This document shows, piece by piece, positions 7,685 to 15,171 of a stretch of 64,000 nucleotides of DNA (position 1 is its first letter; every line of letters starts with the position of its first letter). Under the pieces are notes generated by a model. It had not been told where the DNA came from. It saw only the letters and a list, made by a program, of their open reading frames with translations, and searched no databases. The DNA comes from Asanoa ishikariensis (GTDB lineage Bacteria > Actinomycetota > Actinomycetes > Mycobacteriales > Micromonosporaceae), in assembly GCF_900107455.1 (NCBI RefSeq), contig NZ_FNQB01000001.1, positions 1,674,001 through 1,738,000 on the forward strand, written 5' to 3'. A program made the translations under genes and the position numbers.

Positions 7685-9062
7685 TCATTGGTGCCGAGGC
7701 AGCCACCGACCGACATAGGCACGAAGTGCAAGGAGGTCAGCGCCACCGCGGTAGCCGATGTACCCGTCAGGTCGCACCAGGATGGCAGTTGGTCCGCCGA
7801 CCCGAAGCCGAACGAGTGCGGTGGTTGCGGTCGGGTGGTCGAGCCGGTGGACGCGGAGGCGACTGGCCCTGGCGAGTTCGGCGTCGACCGGCCAACCACT
7901 GCCGCATAGGAGCAGGTGCCATCCCGGGCCAGCGGTGAGCTCGTGCAGCGTGCGGGCCGCGCCGTCTGCTGCGAGTGGCGCGTCGGGAAGGCGGTCTCCG
8001 GCGCCAACCCGGCGGGAGGATCCCGCTGGCCCCGTCGCCGACAGCGGGCTGCGGGGGTAGCCGATGTTCAACTGGGAGACCGTTCGGAAGATGGCGCCTC
8101 GCCCGCCGGCGATCTTCGCTGCGACCGGAAGCAGCGTCGGCGCGACGCGGGCGCGCGCGATCCGGACGACGGGGTTGGTCGAGGTCGCGATGGTGAACGC
8201 CCGGTCCGACATCCGCAGAACGGTTCGCCCGATGGGGGCGCGTTCTGCCGCGTATGTGTCCAGGATGGACTCTGGAGAGTCCCCAGTGAGGGTGTGGGCG
8301 AGCTTCCAGGCAAGGTTCACGGCGTCCTGGATGCCGGTGTTCATGCCCTGCGCTCCGGCCGGCGAGTGGATGTGGGCGGCGTCGCCGGCGAGAAAGATCC
8401 GTGCGGCCCGGTATCGAGCGGCGGCGCGGTGGTGGAGGCGGAAGTTCGTCATCCAGACGGGATCCCGAAGGCGGACGACGCCGTTGGTGTAGCGGTCCGC
8501 CAATATCTGGACGTCCGCCAGCGTCACCGAGGCGCCGGGATCGCTGAGCGGTCGCATCGCGAGCACCCGCCAGGCCGCCGGTGAGACGAGAGGGAAGAAG
8601 AACAGCATCCCGTCGGGAGAGACGAAGACGTGGGCTGTGCCGGGGTCGAGGCCGTCGGCGTCGGTGTCGGCCAGGACGAACGTCTGCGGGTACGAGCTTC
8701 CCTCGAACGCGATGCCCGCCAACTCACGGACTGTGCTGCGGCCACCGTCGCAGCCGACGACGTACGGCGCCTGGACATGCTCAACGGGGCCGTCGTGGTG
8801 CCGCAACGTTGCCTTCACGGATGCCGCGTCCTGGCTGAGCTCGGTCAGCTCGACCCCGCGTTCGACCTCGACGCCCCGGGCGTGGAGGTGGTCGGTGAGG
8901 ATCTGCTCCGTGTGGGCCTGGGACAGGAACTCGTGACTCACGTGCCCGGTCCTGGTTGCGGTCGACGATGCGCGGTCGGGCGCCGTGGGCGACCAGTTGG
9001 GCGGCCATCGCCAGCCCGGTGGGTCCGCCACCGACCACCAGGACGTCCGGCGGTGCCGTCAC
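7685..9062 (-). pseudogene. FAD-dependent aromatic-type monooxygenase, deleted and frameshifted
   Basis: The N-terminus (from 9062) reads MTAPPDVLVVGGGPTGLAMA, a GxGxxG FAD site, and proceeds to DRARESR near 8935. The family match then continues only in another frame, from HEFLSQAHTEQILTDHL to the C-terminus. Roughly 60-70 residues that family members have between these points are missing. The rest is intact: GCDGGRS, the FLAGDAAHIHSPAGAQGMNTG FAD motif and a C-terminal thioredoxin-like region ending at 7685. Such enzymes hydroxylate phenolic compounds or antibiotics. The deletion plus shift at about 8935 makes this a recent pseudogene inside the ars island. Confidence 0.82.
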
Positions 9063-9092
9063 CCGCTCATCGTAAAGACGGTTCGCGGCCGG

Positions 9093-9476
9093 TCACACCG
9101 GCTGGACGGCCGCCGCCTCGTCGAACGCGAGCAGCGCGGCGAGCTGGCGCATGATGCCTGGCCGAGCGCGGTAGTAGACCCACGTACCGCGGCGTTCGCC
9201 GTCGATGAGGCCCGCCTCGCGCAGCGTCTTGAGATGGTGCGAGATCGTCGGCCCGGACAGCTCGAACGCCGGCGTCAGGTCACACACGCACGCCTCGCCG
9301 CCGTCGGCCGAGGCGATCATCGACATCAACTGAAGCCGGACCGGATCGCCGAGTGCTTTGAAGGCGGGCGCGAGGACGGCGGCCGTCTCGGCCGGTATCC
9401 GGCTCACAGCCAGGGGTGGGCAGCACGGCGTGTCCGCGTTGAGGTCGATCACCGGCAGCGCCGCTTGCTTAGACAT
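9093..9476 (-). CDS. arsR: ArsR/SmtB repressor with N-terminal CC and CVC motif (second copy)
   Basis: 127 residues: a short N-terminal extension with Cys18-Cys19, then an ArsR winged helix with ACVCDLTPAF (Cys63, Cys65), recognition helix ISHHLKTLREAGL and wing GTWVYYR. A three-Cys site made of an N-terminal CC pair and a helix-3 Cys is known from C. glutamicum-type ArsR, so As(III) sensing is a good inference. It is divergent from the CC-peptide/M28/arsN operon. The shared 170-bp intergenic region carries an operator-like sequence also present before the flavoprotein gene at 11993. Confidence 0.92.
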   Translation of the reverse strand: MSKQAALPVIDLNADTPCCPPLAVSRIPAETAAVLAPAFKALGDPVRLQLMSMIASADGGEACVCDLTPAFELSGPTISHHLKTLREAGLIDGERRGTWVYYRARPGIMRQLAALLAFDEAAAVQPV

Positions 9477-9485
9477 GCCTCTAGG

Positions 9486-9527
9486 TTGACAGATATCGAA
9501 TCAGCGTGCAAGTCTCTGTTTAGAGAC
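9486..9527. promoter_or_regulatory. Operator region between divergent arsR and CC-peptide operon
   Basis: Positions 9486-9503, read on the minus strand, are TGATTCGATATCTGTCAA. This matches 14 of 18 bases of TGATTCGATTAGTTTCAA at 11961-11978. An adjacent perfect inverted repeat, GTCTCT-GTTT-AGAGAC, spans 9512-9527. The 18-mer lies upstream of arsR and within the divergent promoter zone. Confidence 0.6.
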
Positions 9528-9646
9528 CCATCTACTTCGAGAGTATTCAAGACAGCCTGGTGAAGGAGTGAAAGCCGGGCCCACATCGCCGCGGTCATCG
9601 GACCGCGCTGAGACCACCGACCCAAACACCGAGAAGGAGACCGATC

Positions 9647-9883
9647 ATGACCGAGACCAAGAGCGCCGGCGGATTCACTGGCAACCCTGCCGCCGCACTG
9701 TCCGTGGCTGGCACCGGCGGTTGCTGCGGCAACCCGCCCCAGGCGAACCTGTCCCTGCCGGAGCCCGACGGAGCGGCCACTAACTGCTGCGGCAGCGCAA
9801 CCGAAGCGAAGGCGGAGAACGCGTGTTGCGGCAGTGCGGCCAGGGCTGACGCGGTCGCGAGTGGATCAGGTTGCTGCGGATGA
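9647..9883 (+). CDS. Small CC-rich peptide, likely metalloid-binding
   Basis: 78 residues with four Cys-Cys pairs at 26-27, 47-48, 60-61 and 76-77, each followed by Gly. They sit in Gly/Ala/Asn/Pro-rich sequence with no predicted fold, no signal peptide and no aromatic residue except Phe10. AAGGAGACCGATC gives a strong ribosome site. It is the first gene of a run read divergently from arsR, and its TGA overlaps the ATG of the M28 peptidase. Eight thiols and the context suggest it binds As(III) or a related soft metal in the cytoplasm. I do not recognise a named family. The same CC(G/D) signature ends the flavoprotein at 11993. Confidence 0.85.
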   Translation: MTETKSAGGFTGNPAAALSVAGTGGCCGNPPQANLSLPEPDGAATNCCGSATEAKAENACCGSAARADAVASGSGCCG

Positions 9884-11094
9884 CCGCGCTCGACCAACTC
9901 CTGGCCGAGGTGTCAGGCGAACGGATGGGCGCCACGGTCGCGACCCTGGCCGGTGACGCCTTCGCCGGCCGGCGGGTCGGCACCCTGGGCGGTGCCGCCG
10001 CCCGCGCCTGGCTGAGCCGCCACCTGCAGGGCATCGGCGCGACCGTGGCGACCGAGACCTTCTCGGTGCGGGCGGTCCCCGAGATCTACGCCGTGCCGAC
10101 GGCCGAATGGAACGACGGCCCGTTGGCCTTCGGCCGCGACTTCACGCTCCATCTCGCCTCGGCCGACACCGGTCAGTCGAGGCGAGGCTCCCTGGGCGTG
10201 GCCGGCGCCGACGACCCGGCCGGACGATGGCTGCTGGTGCCGGCCGCGATGACCCTTTCCGAGGCCTACCTGCACGCCGACGGCGCGCTCGGGCTGTTGG
10301 TCGGTAGGGCCGTCGACGGGGACGGCTGGCACTTCACGATGCTGGCCGGTCCGAACCCTGGTCCGCTTCCGTTGCTCAGTGTCGCCACCGGGTTGTGGGA
10401 GCGGCTGTTCGACGCGGCCGGTGAGAGCTTCTCGGCGAACACGCCGATCCGCAGGATCGACGTGACCGGCACGAACATCCACGGCCGCCTGCGCACGGCC
10501 GCACCGGGTGGTGCGGACCTGTTGTTGACCGCGCATTACGACGGCGTGGGCGATTACCCGGGTCTACGTCAGAGTGCGGCGGCCGACAACGGCAGCGGCG
10601 TAGCCGTGGTCTGCGAGGCAGCGCGAATTATTGCCGCCGGGCTCCCGGCAGAGGTCGGGCTCTCGGTCGCGCTCGTCGACGGCGAGGAGACCGGCGCCCT
10701 CGGCTCGGCGCATCACGCGGCGCAGCTCAGCACGAGGAACGACCGACCGCTGGTGATCAACGTCGACGGCGCCGGCTGCCTGCACGAGGCCGCCGCCATC
10801 GAGGCGGGCGGCCCGGCACACGGCATCCTCGCCGTGCTCGACCAGGCCGCGAGGCACACCGGGCTGCCGCTGACCGCCGGGCCGGTCGCCTCCGACAACC
10901 GCCGCTATGCCGCCGCCGGGCTGGCCGCAATCGGCATCGGCGCGGGCATGGCCGGCTATCACAGCCCGGCCGACACTGCGGACCGCGTGGAACCCGCGAC
11001 GATGGTCGCGATCTGCCGGCTCGTCGTCGCTACCGGGTGGCTGGCCGGGGCGGATGCGACTAAACTTTCATCGTTGATCGGCGATAGACGATGA
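9880..11094 (+). CDS. M28-family zinc metallopeptidase in the ars operon
   Basis: 404 residues without a signal peptide, so probably cytoplasmic, whereas many M28 enzymes are exported. All five co-catalytic positions are visible: His219 in TAHYDG, Asp236 in AADNGSG, Glu269-Glu270 in VDGEETG, Asp296 in NVDGAG and His361 in YHSPADTADRV, so it should be active. The family includes aminopeptidases and related amide hydrolases. It begins at the ATG overlapping the stop of the CC-rich peptide gene. That position suggests turnover of that peptide or of a thiol conjugate, but this is inference. A protease is an unexpected member of an arsenic operon. Confidence 0.88.
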   Translation: MTALDQLLAEVSGERMGATVATLAGDAFAGRRVGTLGGAAARAWLSRHLQGIGATVATETFSVRAVPEIYAVPTAEWNDGPLAFGRDFTLHLASADTGQSRRGSLGVAGADDPAGRWLLVPAAMTLSEAYLHADGALGLLVGRAVDGDGWHFTMLAGPNPGPLPLLSVATGLWERLFDAAGESFSANTPIRRIDVTGTNIHGRLRTAAPGGADLLLTAHYDGVGDYPGLRQSAAADNGSGVAVVCEAARIIAAGLPAEVGLSVALVDGEETGALGSAHHAAQLSTRNDRPLVINVDGAGCLHEAAAIEAGGPAHGILAVLDQAARHTGLPLTAGPVASDNRRYAAAGLAAIGIGAGMAGYHSPADTADRVEPATMVAICRLVVATGWLAGADATKLSSLIGDRR

Positions 11095-11095
11095 A
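11067..11095. promoter_or_regulatory. Inverted repeat before the third arsR
   Basis: TTCATCGT (11067-11074) and its exact complement ACGATGAA (11088-11095) flank 13 bp at the end of the M28 gene, 12 nt before the GTG of the next ArsR. It is a candidate autoregulatory operator. Confidence 0.45.
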
Positions 11096-11106
11096 GATGG
11101 TGGATC

Positions 11107-11439
11107 GTGGCCGAACTACTCGACCGGGCCGTCGCCACGGAGTACGCCTCGTGGTTCCGCGTCCTGGCGGATCCGACCCGGGTCCAGATCGTGGAGTACC
11201 TGGCGCGCCAAGCGCGCCCGATGCCGGTCGGCGAGATCGTCGAAGCGGTGGGGTTGGCCCAGTCGACGGTGTCGCAGCACCTCAAGGTGCTCACCGAGGT
11301 CGGGTTCGTGCGGGTCGAGCCGGTCGGCAACGCGCGTCACTACCGGATCAACCAGAACTGCGTGGACTGCTTCCCGTCGGCGGCCGACGTCGTCATGGGC
11401 CGGCCCGCCCCGATCCCGACGGGAGGCTGCGAATGCTGA
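11107..11439 (+). CDS. arsR: ArsR-family repressor with C-terminal Cys cluster (third copy)
   Basis: 110 residues, GTG start. Winged helix with LADPTRVQIVEYL, recognition helix QSTVSQHLKVL and wing NARHYR. It lacks the helix-3 Cys pair; instead its cysteines are C-terminal: Cys85 and Cys88 (CVDC) and Cys108 and Cys110 (CEC). This is another sensor-site layout in the same locus, after the CxC type (4678) and CC+CVC type (9093). ArsR sensors have repeatedly evolved Cys sites at different positions, so a metalloid inducer is likely. Its stop overlaps the arsN1 start (ATGCTGA). Confidence 0.88.
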   Translation: MAELLDRAVATEYASWFRVLADPTRVQIVEYLARQARPMPVGEIVEAVGLAQSTVSQHLKVLTEVGFVRVEPVGNARHYRINQNCVDCFPSAADVVMGRPAPIPTGGCEC

Positions 11440-11921
11440 TCCGCTCGATGGACGTCGGCGACGCCGACGCGGTCCTGCGCATCTACCAGGCCGGCCTCGA
11501 CACCGGTCACGCCAGCTTCGAGGTGACCGCGCCGACCTGGGCGACCTTCGACGCCGCACGGCTGCCCGAGCACCGGCACGTCGCCGTCGACGACGAGGGA
11601 ACCGTGGTCGGCTGGATCGCGGTGTCCGCGGTCTCGAGCCGACCGGTCTACAAGGGAGTCGTCGAGCACTCCGTCTACGTCGAGCCCACCGCCGCGGGAC
11701 GAGGTGTCGCACGCTCGCTGCTGTCCGCCCTCATCGCCTCGACCGAAGCCGCCGGCATCTGGACCATCCAGTCCGGGATCTTCCCCGAGAACGCCGCGAG
11801 TCTGGCCCTGCACCGCTCGGCCGGGTTCCGCACCATCGGCACCCGAGAGCGTGTCGGCCGCCACCACGGCCGGTGGCGCGACGTGATCCTGCTCGAACGC
11901 CGCAGCCCCGCCATCAGCTAG
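11433..11921 (+). CDS. arsN1: GNAT N-acetyltransferase, ArsN1-like
   Basis: 162 residues. It shows the PAT/ArsN GNAT pattern: an N-terminal strand-helix (IRSMDVGDADAVLRIYQ), SVYVEP with the acetyl-CoA loop AAGRGVARS (about 88-95), then GIFPENAASLALHRSAGF. ArsN enzymes acetylate arsinothricin or its analogue phosphinothricin, an antibiotic amino acid mimic. The setting between an ArsR and a flavoprotein supports that over a generic GNAT role, though the substrate is not proven. The start is the ATG at 11433, overlapping the arsR stop. Confidence 0.85.
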   Translation: MLIRSMDVGDADAVLRIYQAGLDTGHASFEVTAPTWATFDAARLPEHRHVAVDDEGTVVGWIAVSAVSSRPVYKGVVEHSVYVEPTAAGRGVARSLLSALIASTEAAGIWTIQSGIFPENAASLALHRSAGFRTIGTRERVGRHHGRWRDVILLERRSPAIS

Positions 11922-11960
11922 ACCCCGCGATGCCAAGCCCAGCGCCGAACTCTGACCAGT

Positions 11961-11978
11961 TGATTCGATTAGTTTCAA
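11961..11978 (+). promoter_or_regulatory. Candidate ArsR operator upstream of the flavoprotein gene
   Basis: TGATTCGATTAGTTTCAA, an imperfect TTGA...TCAA-type dyad 14 bp before the GTG at 11993. It shares 14 of 18 bases with the site in front of the divergent arsR at 9476, implying one repressor controls both. It lies in a 70-bp gap, the only substantial break in the downstream half of the run. Confidence 0.6.
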
Positions 11979-11992
11979 GACAAGGAGACATC

Positions 11993-13384
11993 GTGAGTAC
12001 GTCATTCGACGAGCTGCCCGTCGCCGTCATCGGCGGTGGACCGGTCGGACTGGCCGCCGCCGCGCACCTCGCCGAGCGCGAGATCCCGTTCGTCGTCCTG
12101 GAGGCCGGGGACGGTCCGGCCGCGATGGTTCGCCAGTGGGGCCACGTGCGGCTGTTCTCGCCGTGGCGGTACAACGTGGACGCCGCCGCCCGCCGGCTGC
12201 TCGCTGAAGCCGGCTGGGTCGAACCGGACCCGGACGTGCTGCCGATGGGTGCACAGCTCGCCGACGACTATCTGCGTCCGCTGGCGGACGTGCCCACGCT
12301 CAAGCCACACATCCGCTACGACTCCCGAGTGGTCGCCGTGACCCGGCTGGGCATGGACCGTGTCCGGACCGCCGACCGCGCCTCCACCCCGCTGCTGGTC
12401 CGCCTCGCGGACGGCGACGACCTGTTGGCGCGCGCCGTCATCGACGCGTCGGGCACCTGGGCCACCCCCAATGTCCTGGGCGCGTCCGGCATCCCCGCAC
12501 ACGGCGAAACCCAGGCGGCCGCGTACGTGGAGCACGCCCTGCCTGATGTGTTGGGTGCCGACCGTGACCGGTTCGCCGGCAAGCGGACCGTGGTCGTCGG
12601 CGCCGGTCACTCCGCCGCCAACACCCTGCTCGCGCTCGCGGAGCTGGCCGGTCAGGCGCCCGGCACCAGCGTGGTGTGGGCGATCCGGTCGACGAGCGCG
12701 GCCCGCACCTACGGAGGCGAGGCGGCCGACGCCCTGCCGGCCCGCGGCGCGCTCGGGTCGCGGCTGCGCTCCCATGTGGACGACGGCACCATCGAGCTCG
12801 TCACCGGCTTCGCCGTGCAGAGCGTGGAGGCGACCGCCGGCCGGGTGCGGGTGTCCGGAGGCGTTGGGACGATCACCGCGGACCGCATCGTGTCCGCCAC
12901 CGGCTTCCGCCCCGACCACACGTTCGTCTCCGAGCTGCGACTCGACCTGGACCCGATCCTGGGCTCGACCCGGGCCCTCGCGCCGCTGATCGACCCCAAC
13001 GAGCACTCCTGCGGCACCGTCCCGCCGCACGGCGCCGACGAGCTCGCTCACCCCGAGCCCGGCTTCTACGCCATCGGCGTCAAGAGCTACGGACGCGCGC
13101 CTACCTTCCTTCTGGCCACCGGGTACGAACAGGCCCGCTCCGTCGTCGCCGCACTGGCCGGTGACTGGGCCGCCGCCCGCGACGTCCAGCTCGACCTGCC
13201 CGAGACCGGCGTCTGCAACAGCGACCCCGTCCTGGACAGCGACACCATCACCAGCAGCGGAGGATGCTGCGGCACCACCGCTGCGGCAGAGGCCGAACCG
13301 GCCGGCCGGCGCCGCGCGCCGCTGACGCTCATCTCGGTAACCGAGACCGGCGGCTCAGACCAGGCCGGCGGCTGCTGCGACTGA
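11993..13384 (+). CDS. arsO: ArsO-like FAD/NAD(P) flavoprotein with CC-containing C-terminal tail
   Basis: 463 residues. The N-terminal GGGPVGLAAAAHLAE FAD site, a second dinucleotide site VVGAGHSAANTLLAL near 200, and RIVSATGFRPD place it with flavin monooxygenase/thioredoxin-reductase-like enzymes; ArsO proteins of actinobacterial ars clusters have this form. The last 40 residues are a flexible tail with CCG at 425-427 and a terminal CCD, resembling the CC peptide at 9647. The tail may deliver or hold metalloid at the flavin enzyme. The GTG start follows AAGGAGACATC. Exact substrate (arsenite, organoarsenical or thiol) is undetermined. Confidence 0.85.
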   Translation: MSTSFDELPVAVIGGGPVGLAAAAHLAEREIPFVVLEAGDGPAAMVRQWGHVRLFSPWRYNVDAAARRLLAEAGWVEPDPDVLPMGAQLADDYLRPLADVPTLKPHIRYDSRVVAVTRLGMDRVRTADRASTPLLVRLADGDDLLARAVIDASGTWATPNVLGASGIPAHGETQAAAYVEHALPDVLGADRDRFAGKRTVVVGAGHSAANTLLALAELAGQAPGTSVVWAIRSTSAARTYGGEAADALPARGALGSRLRSHVDDGTIELVTGFAVQSVEATAGRVRVSGGVGTITADRIVSATGFRPDHTFVSELRLDLDPILGSTRALAPLIDPNEHSCGTVPPHGADELAHPEPGFYAIGVKSYGRAPTFLLATGYEQARSVVAALAGDWAAARDVQLDLPETGVCNSDPVLDSDTITSSGGCCGTTAAAEAEPAGRRRAPLTLISVTETGGSDQAGGCCD

Positions 13385-13388
13385 ACCG

Positions 13389-14636
13389 ATGGCTACACCA
13401 ACCCGCACGGCCGCCGACCCCACGGTCGGCGGCCCGGGGCTGGCCTTCCACGGCTGGCGGATCGTCGCCGTCTTCGCCATCACCCAGACCATCGGCTACG
13501 GCACCCTCTACTACGCCTTCGCCGTCCTGCTCCACCCGATAGCCGTCGACCTGCACGCGTCACCCGCAGCCGTCACCGGCGCCCTCACCACCGCGATCCT
13601 GGCCTGGGCCGCGGCTGCCGTACCCGTCGGACGATGGCTCGACCGCCACGGCGGCCGCGCCATCATGACCACCGGAGCGGCCGCCGGTGCCCTGCTGCTC
13701 GTCGCCTGGTCCCAGGTCCACAGCGTCACCCAGCTCTACCTCGTGTTCGCAGGCCTAGGTGTCGCGATGGCGATGGCCCTCTACGAGCCGGCGACCGCGG
13801 TCATCGTGTCCTGGTTCGACCCCGCGCGCCGGTCACGCGCCCTGCTAGCCATGATCGTCGTAGCCGGGTTCGCCAGCACGATATTCATGCCCCTGACCGG
13901 ATACCTCGAAAGCCGTCACGGCTGGCGCACCACCCTGCTCATCCTCGCCGCCGTGTACGCGGCCACCGCCATCCCGCTGCACGCCACGGTCGTCCGCCGC
14001 CCACCCCACGCCCGTCCGAGCGCGCGACCCGCAGCCGACAAGGCCCGAGCAGACATCGTCCGAGCCGCCCGCCGCGATCCCCGATTCTGGTTCCTCGCCG
14101 TCGCGTTCATCGCACACAGCGCCGCGATGAGCACCATGACCGTCCACCTCGTCGGCTTCCTCACCGACGCCGGCCACCCCGCCACCTTCGCAGCCACCAT
14201 CGCCGGCCTGCTCGGCGTCCTGTCCGTCACCGGCCGCCTGCTCCTGACCGGCGCCCAGCGCCGGATCTCGCTCACGGCCCTGGTCGCGGCCATCTTCACC
14301 ATCCAGGCCGTCGCCGCGATCACCCTGCCGCTCCTGGCCGGCACCCGCCTGGGCGCAGCCGCCGGCGTGACCGCCTTCGGCATCGGTTTCGGCGTGGCCA
14401 GCCTCGCCGCACCCGCCCTGCTCGCCGACCGCTACGGCACCAGCGCGTACGCCACGATCGCCGGAACCCTCGCCGCCCCCGTAACCCTCGCGAAAGCGGC
14501 AGCGCCCCTCGGCGCCGCCGCCCTGCTCGCCGCAACCGGTGGCTACCCGCCCCTGCTGGCGGCCATCGGCGTCGCGTGCGTCATCGCCGCCGCCGGCATC
14601 CTTGCCCGCGCCCGAACGCCAGCCCCGCGTCGCTGA
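13389..14636 (+). CDS. MFS transporter, probable exporter of an arsenic compound
   Basis: 415 residues with 12 predicted membrane helices, a central basic loop around 195-225 (RRPPHARPSARP) and the helix 2-3 loop motif GRWLDRHGGR. It begins 4 nt after the flavoprotein stop, so the two are co-translated. MFS members in ars clusters export organic or phosphorylated arsenicals (ArsJ, for example). Here an acetylated or oxidised product is plausible but unproven. Its stop codon coincides with the first bases of structured repeat copy 2, so the C-terminus may have been trimmed by whatever placed the repeat. Confidence 0.85.
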   Translation: MATPTRTAADPTVGGPGLAFHGWRIVAVFAITQTIGYGTLYYAFAVLLHPIAVDLHASPAAVTGALTTAILAWAAAAVPVGRWLDRHGGRAIMTTGAAAGALLLVAWSQVHSVTQLYLVFAGLGVAMAMALYEPATAVIVSWFDPARRSRALLAMIVVAGFASTIFMPLTGYLESRHGWRTTLLILAAVYAATAIPLHATVVRRPPHARPSARPAADKARADIVRAARRDPRFWFLAVAFIAHSAAMSTMTVHLVGFLTDAGHPATFAATIAGLLGVLSVTGRLLLTGAQRRISLTALVAAIFTIQAVAAITLPLLAGTRLGAAAGVTAFGIGFGVASLAAPALLADRYGTSAYATIAGTLAAPVTLAKAAAPLGAAALLAATGGYPPLLAAIGVACVIAAAGILARARTPAPRR

Positions 14637-14857
14637 TCCATCGACCGACGGCCCCGATGCCGGCACGCGAGTTAGACCCAACGCGGGCGTTGGGTCTGCC
14701 TCGCGCCCAGGCGGACCGCGCCCACCAAACCGTGGGGCGTCCGGGGGTCGCCCCTGGAACAGGAATGACAAATCCCCACCCAATCCCTGGCCGCGCGGCG
14801 GACAGGGTTTTGGGCAGGGATTTGTGGACCCAATGTGGCGGAATCCGAACCGCATTC
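14635..14857 (-). repeat. Structured dispersed repeat, copy 2
   Basis: Collinear with copy 1 over its whole length, including the outer segment GTGGCGGAATC..GAACCGCATTC that copy 3 lacks. It begins at the stop codon of the MFS gene and has no tRNA-like T arm on that side. The left half of the AGGCAGACCC hairpin has drifted, while the CCGGGGG/CCCCTGG and ACAAATCCC hairpins remain. Confidence 0.8.
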
Positions 14858-15171
14858 CAGCAGCTCACGGCCAGTTCGTGACCGTCGCTCCCGTCCGGAG
14901 CCGGCGCTTTGTAGCCGATCGCGGCGCAAGTACGAACCCTCGGTCGCCCGCCAAGTCTGGGATGGGTTGCCGCAGGCGGTGATCTAGTGGTCGCGGCCGC
15001 GGCATGGCTCACTGGCTTGGTCTGTGACGGTGAGCCGCGACGCTTCATGTCGCTCCGCAGGCCTTAGCCGCAACGCACTCTCATGCCGATGTGGGTGCTC
15101 GCTGGCAAATAACCAAGCAACACCCGCTGAACGCAGCACGTGACCGCAGGCGTCCGGGTTCGATCAGTAAA
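14858..15171. other. Gene-free spacer between repeat copy 2 and the PHP-ATPase gene
   Basis: I see no convincing reading frame, RNA gene or strong hairpin in these 314 bases. Base composition falls toward the right as the ATPase gene is approached. The end of that gene lies at 15172. Confidence 0.5.
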
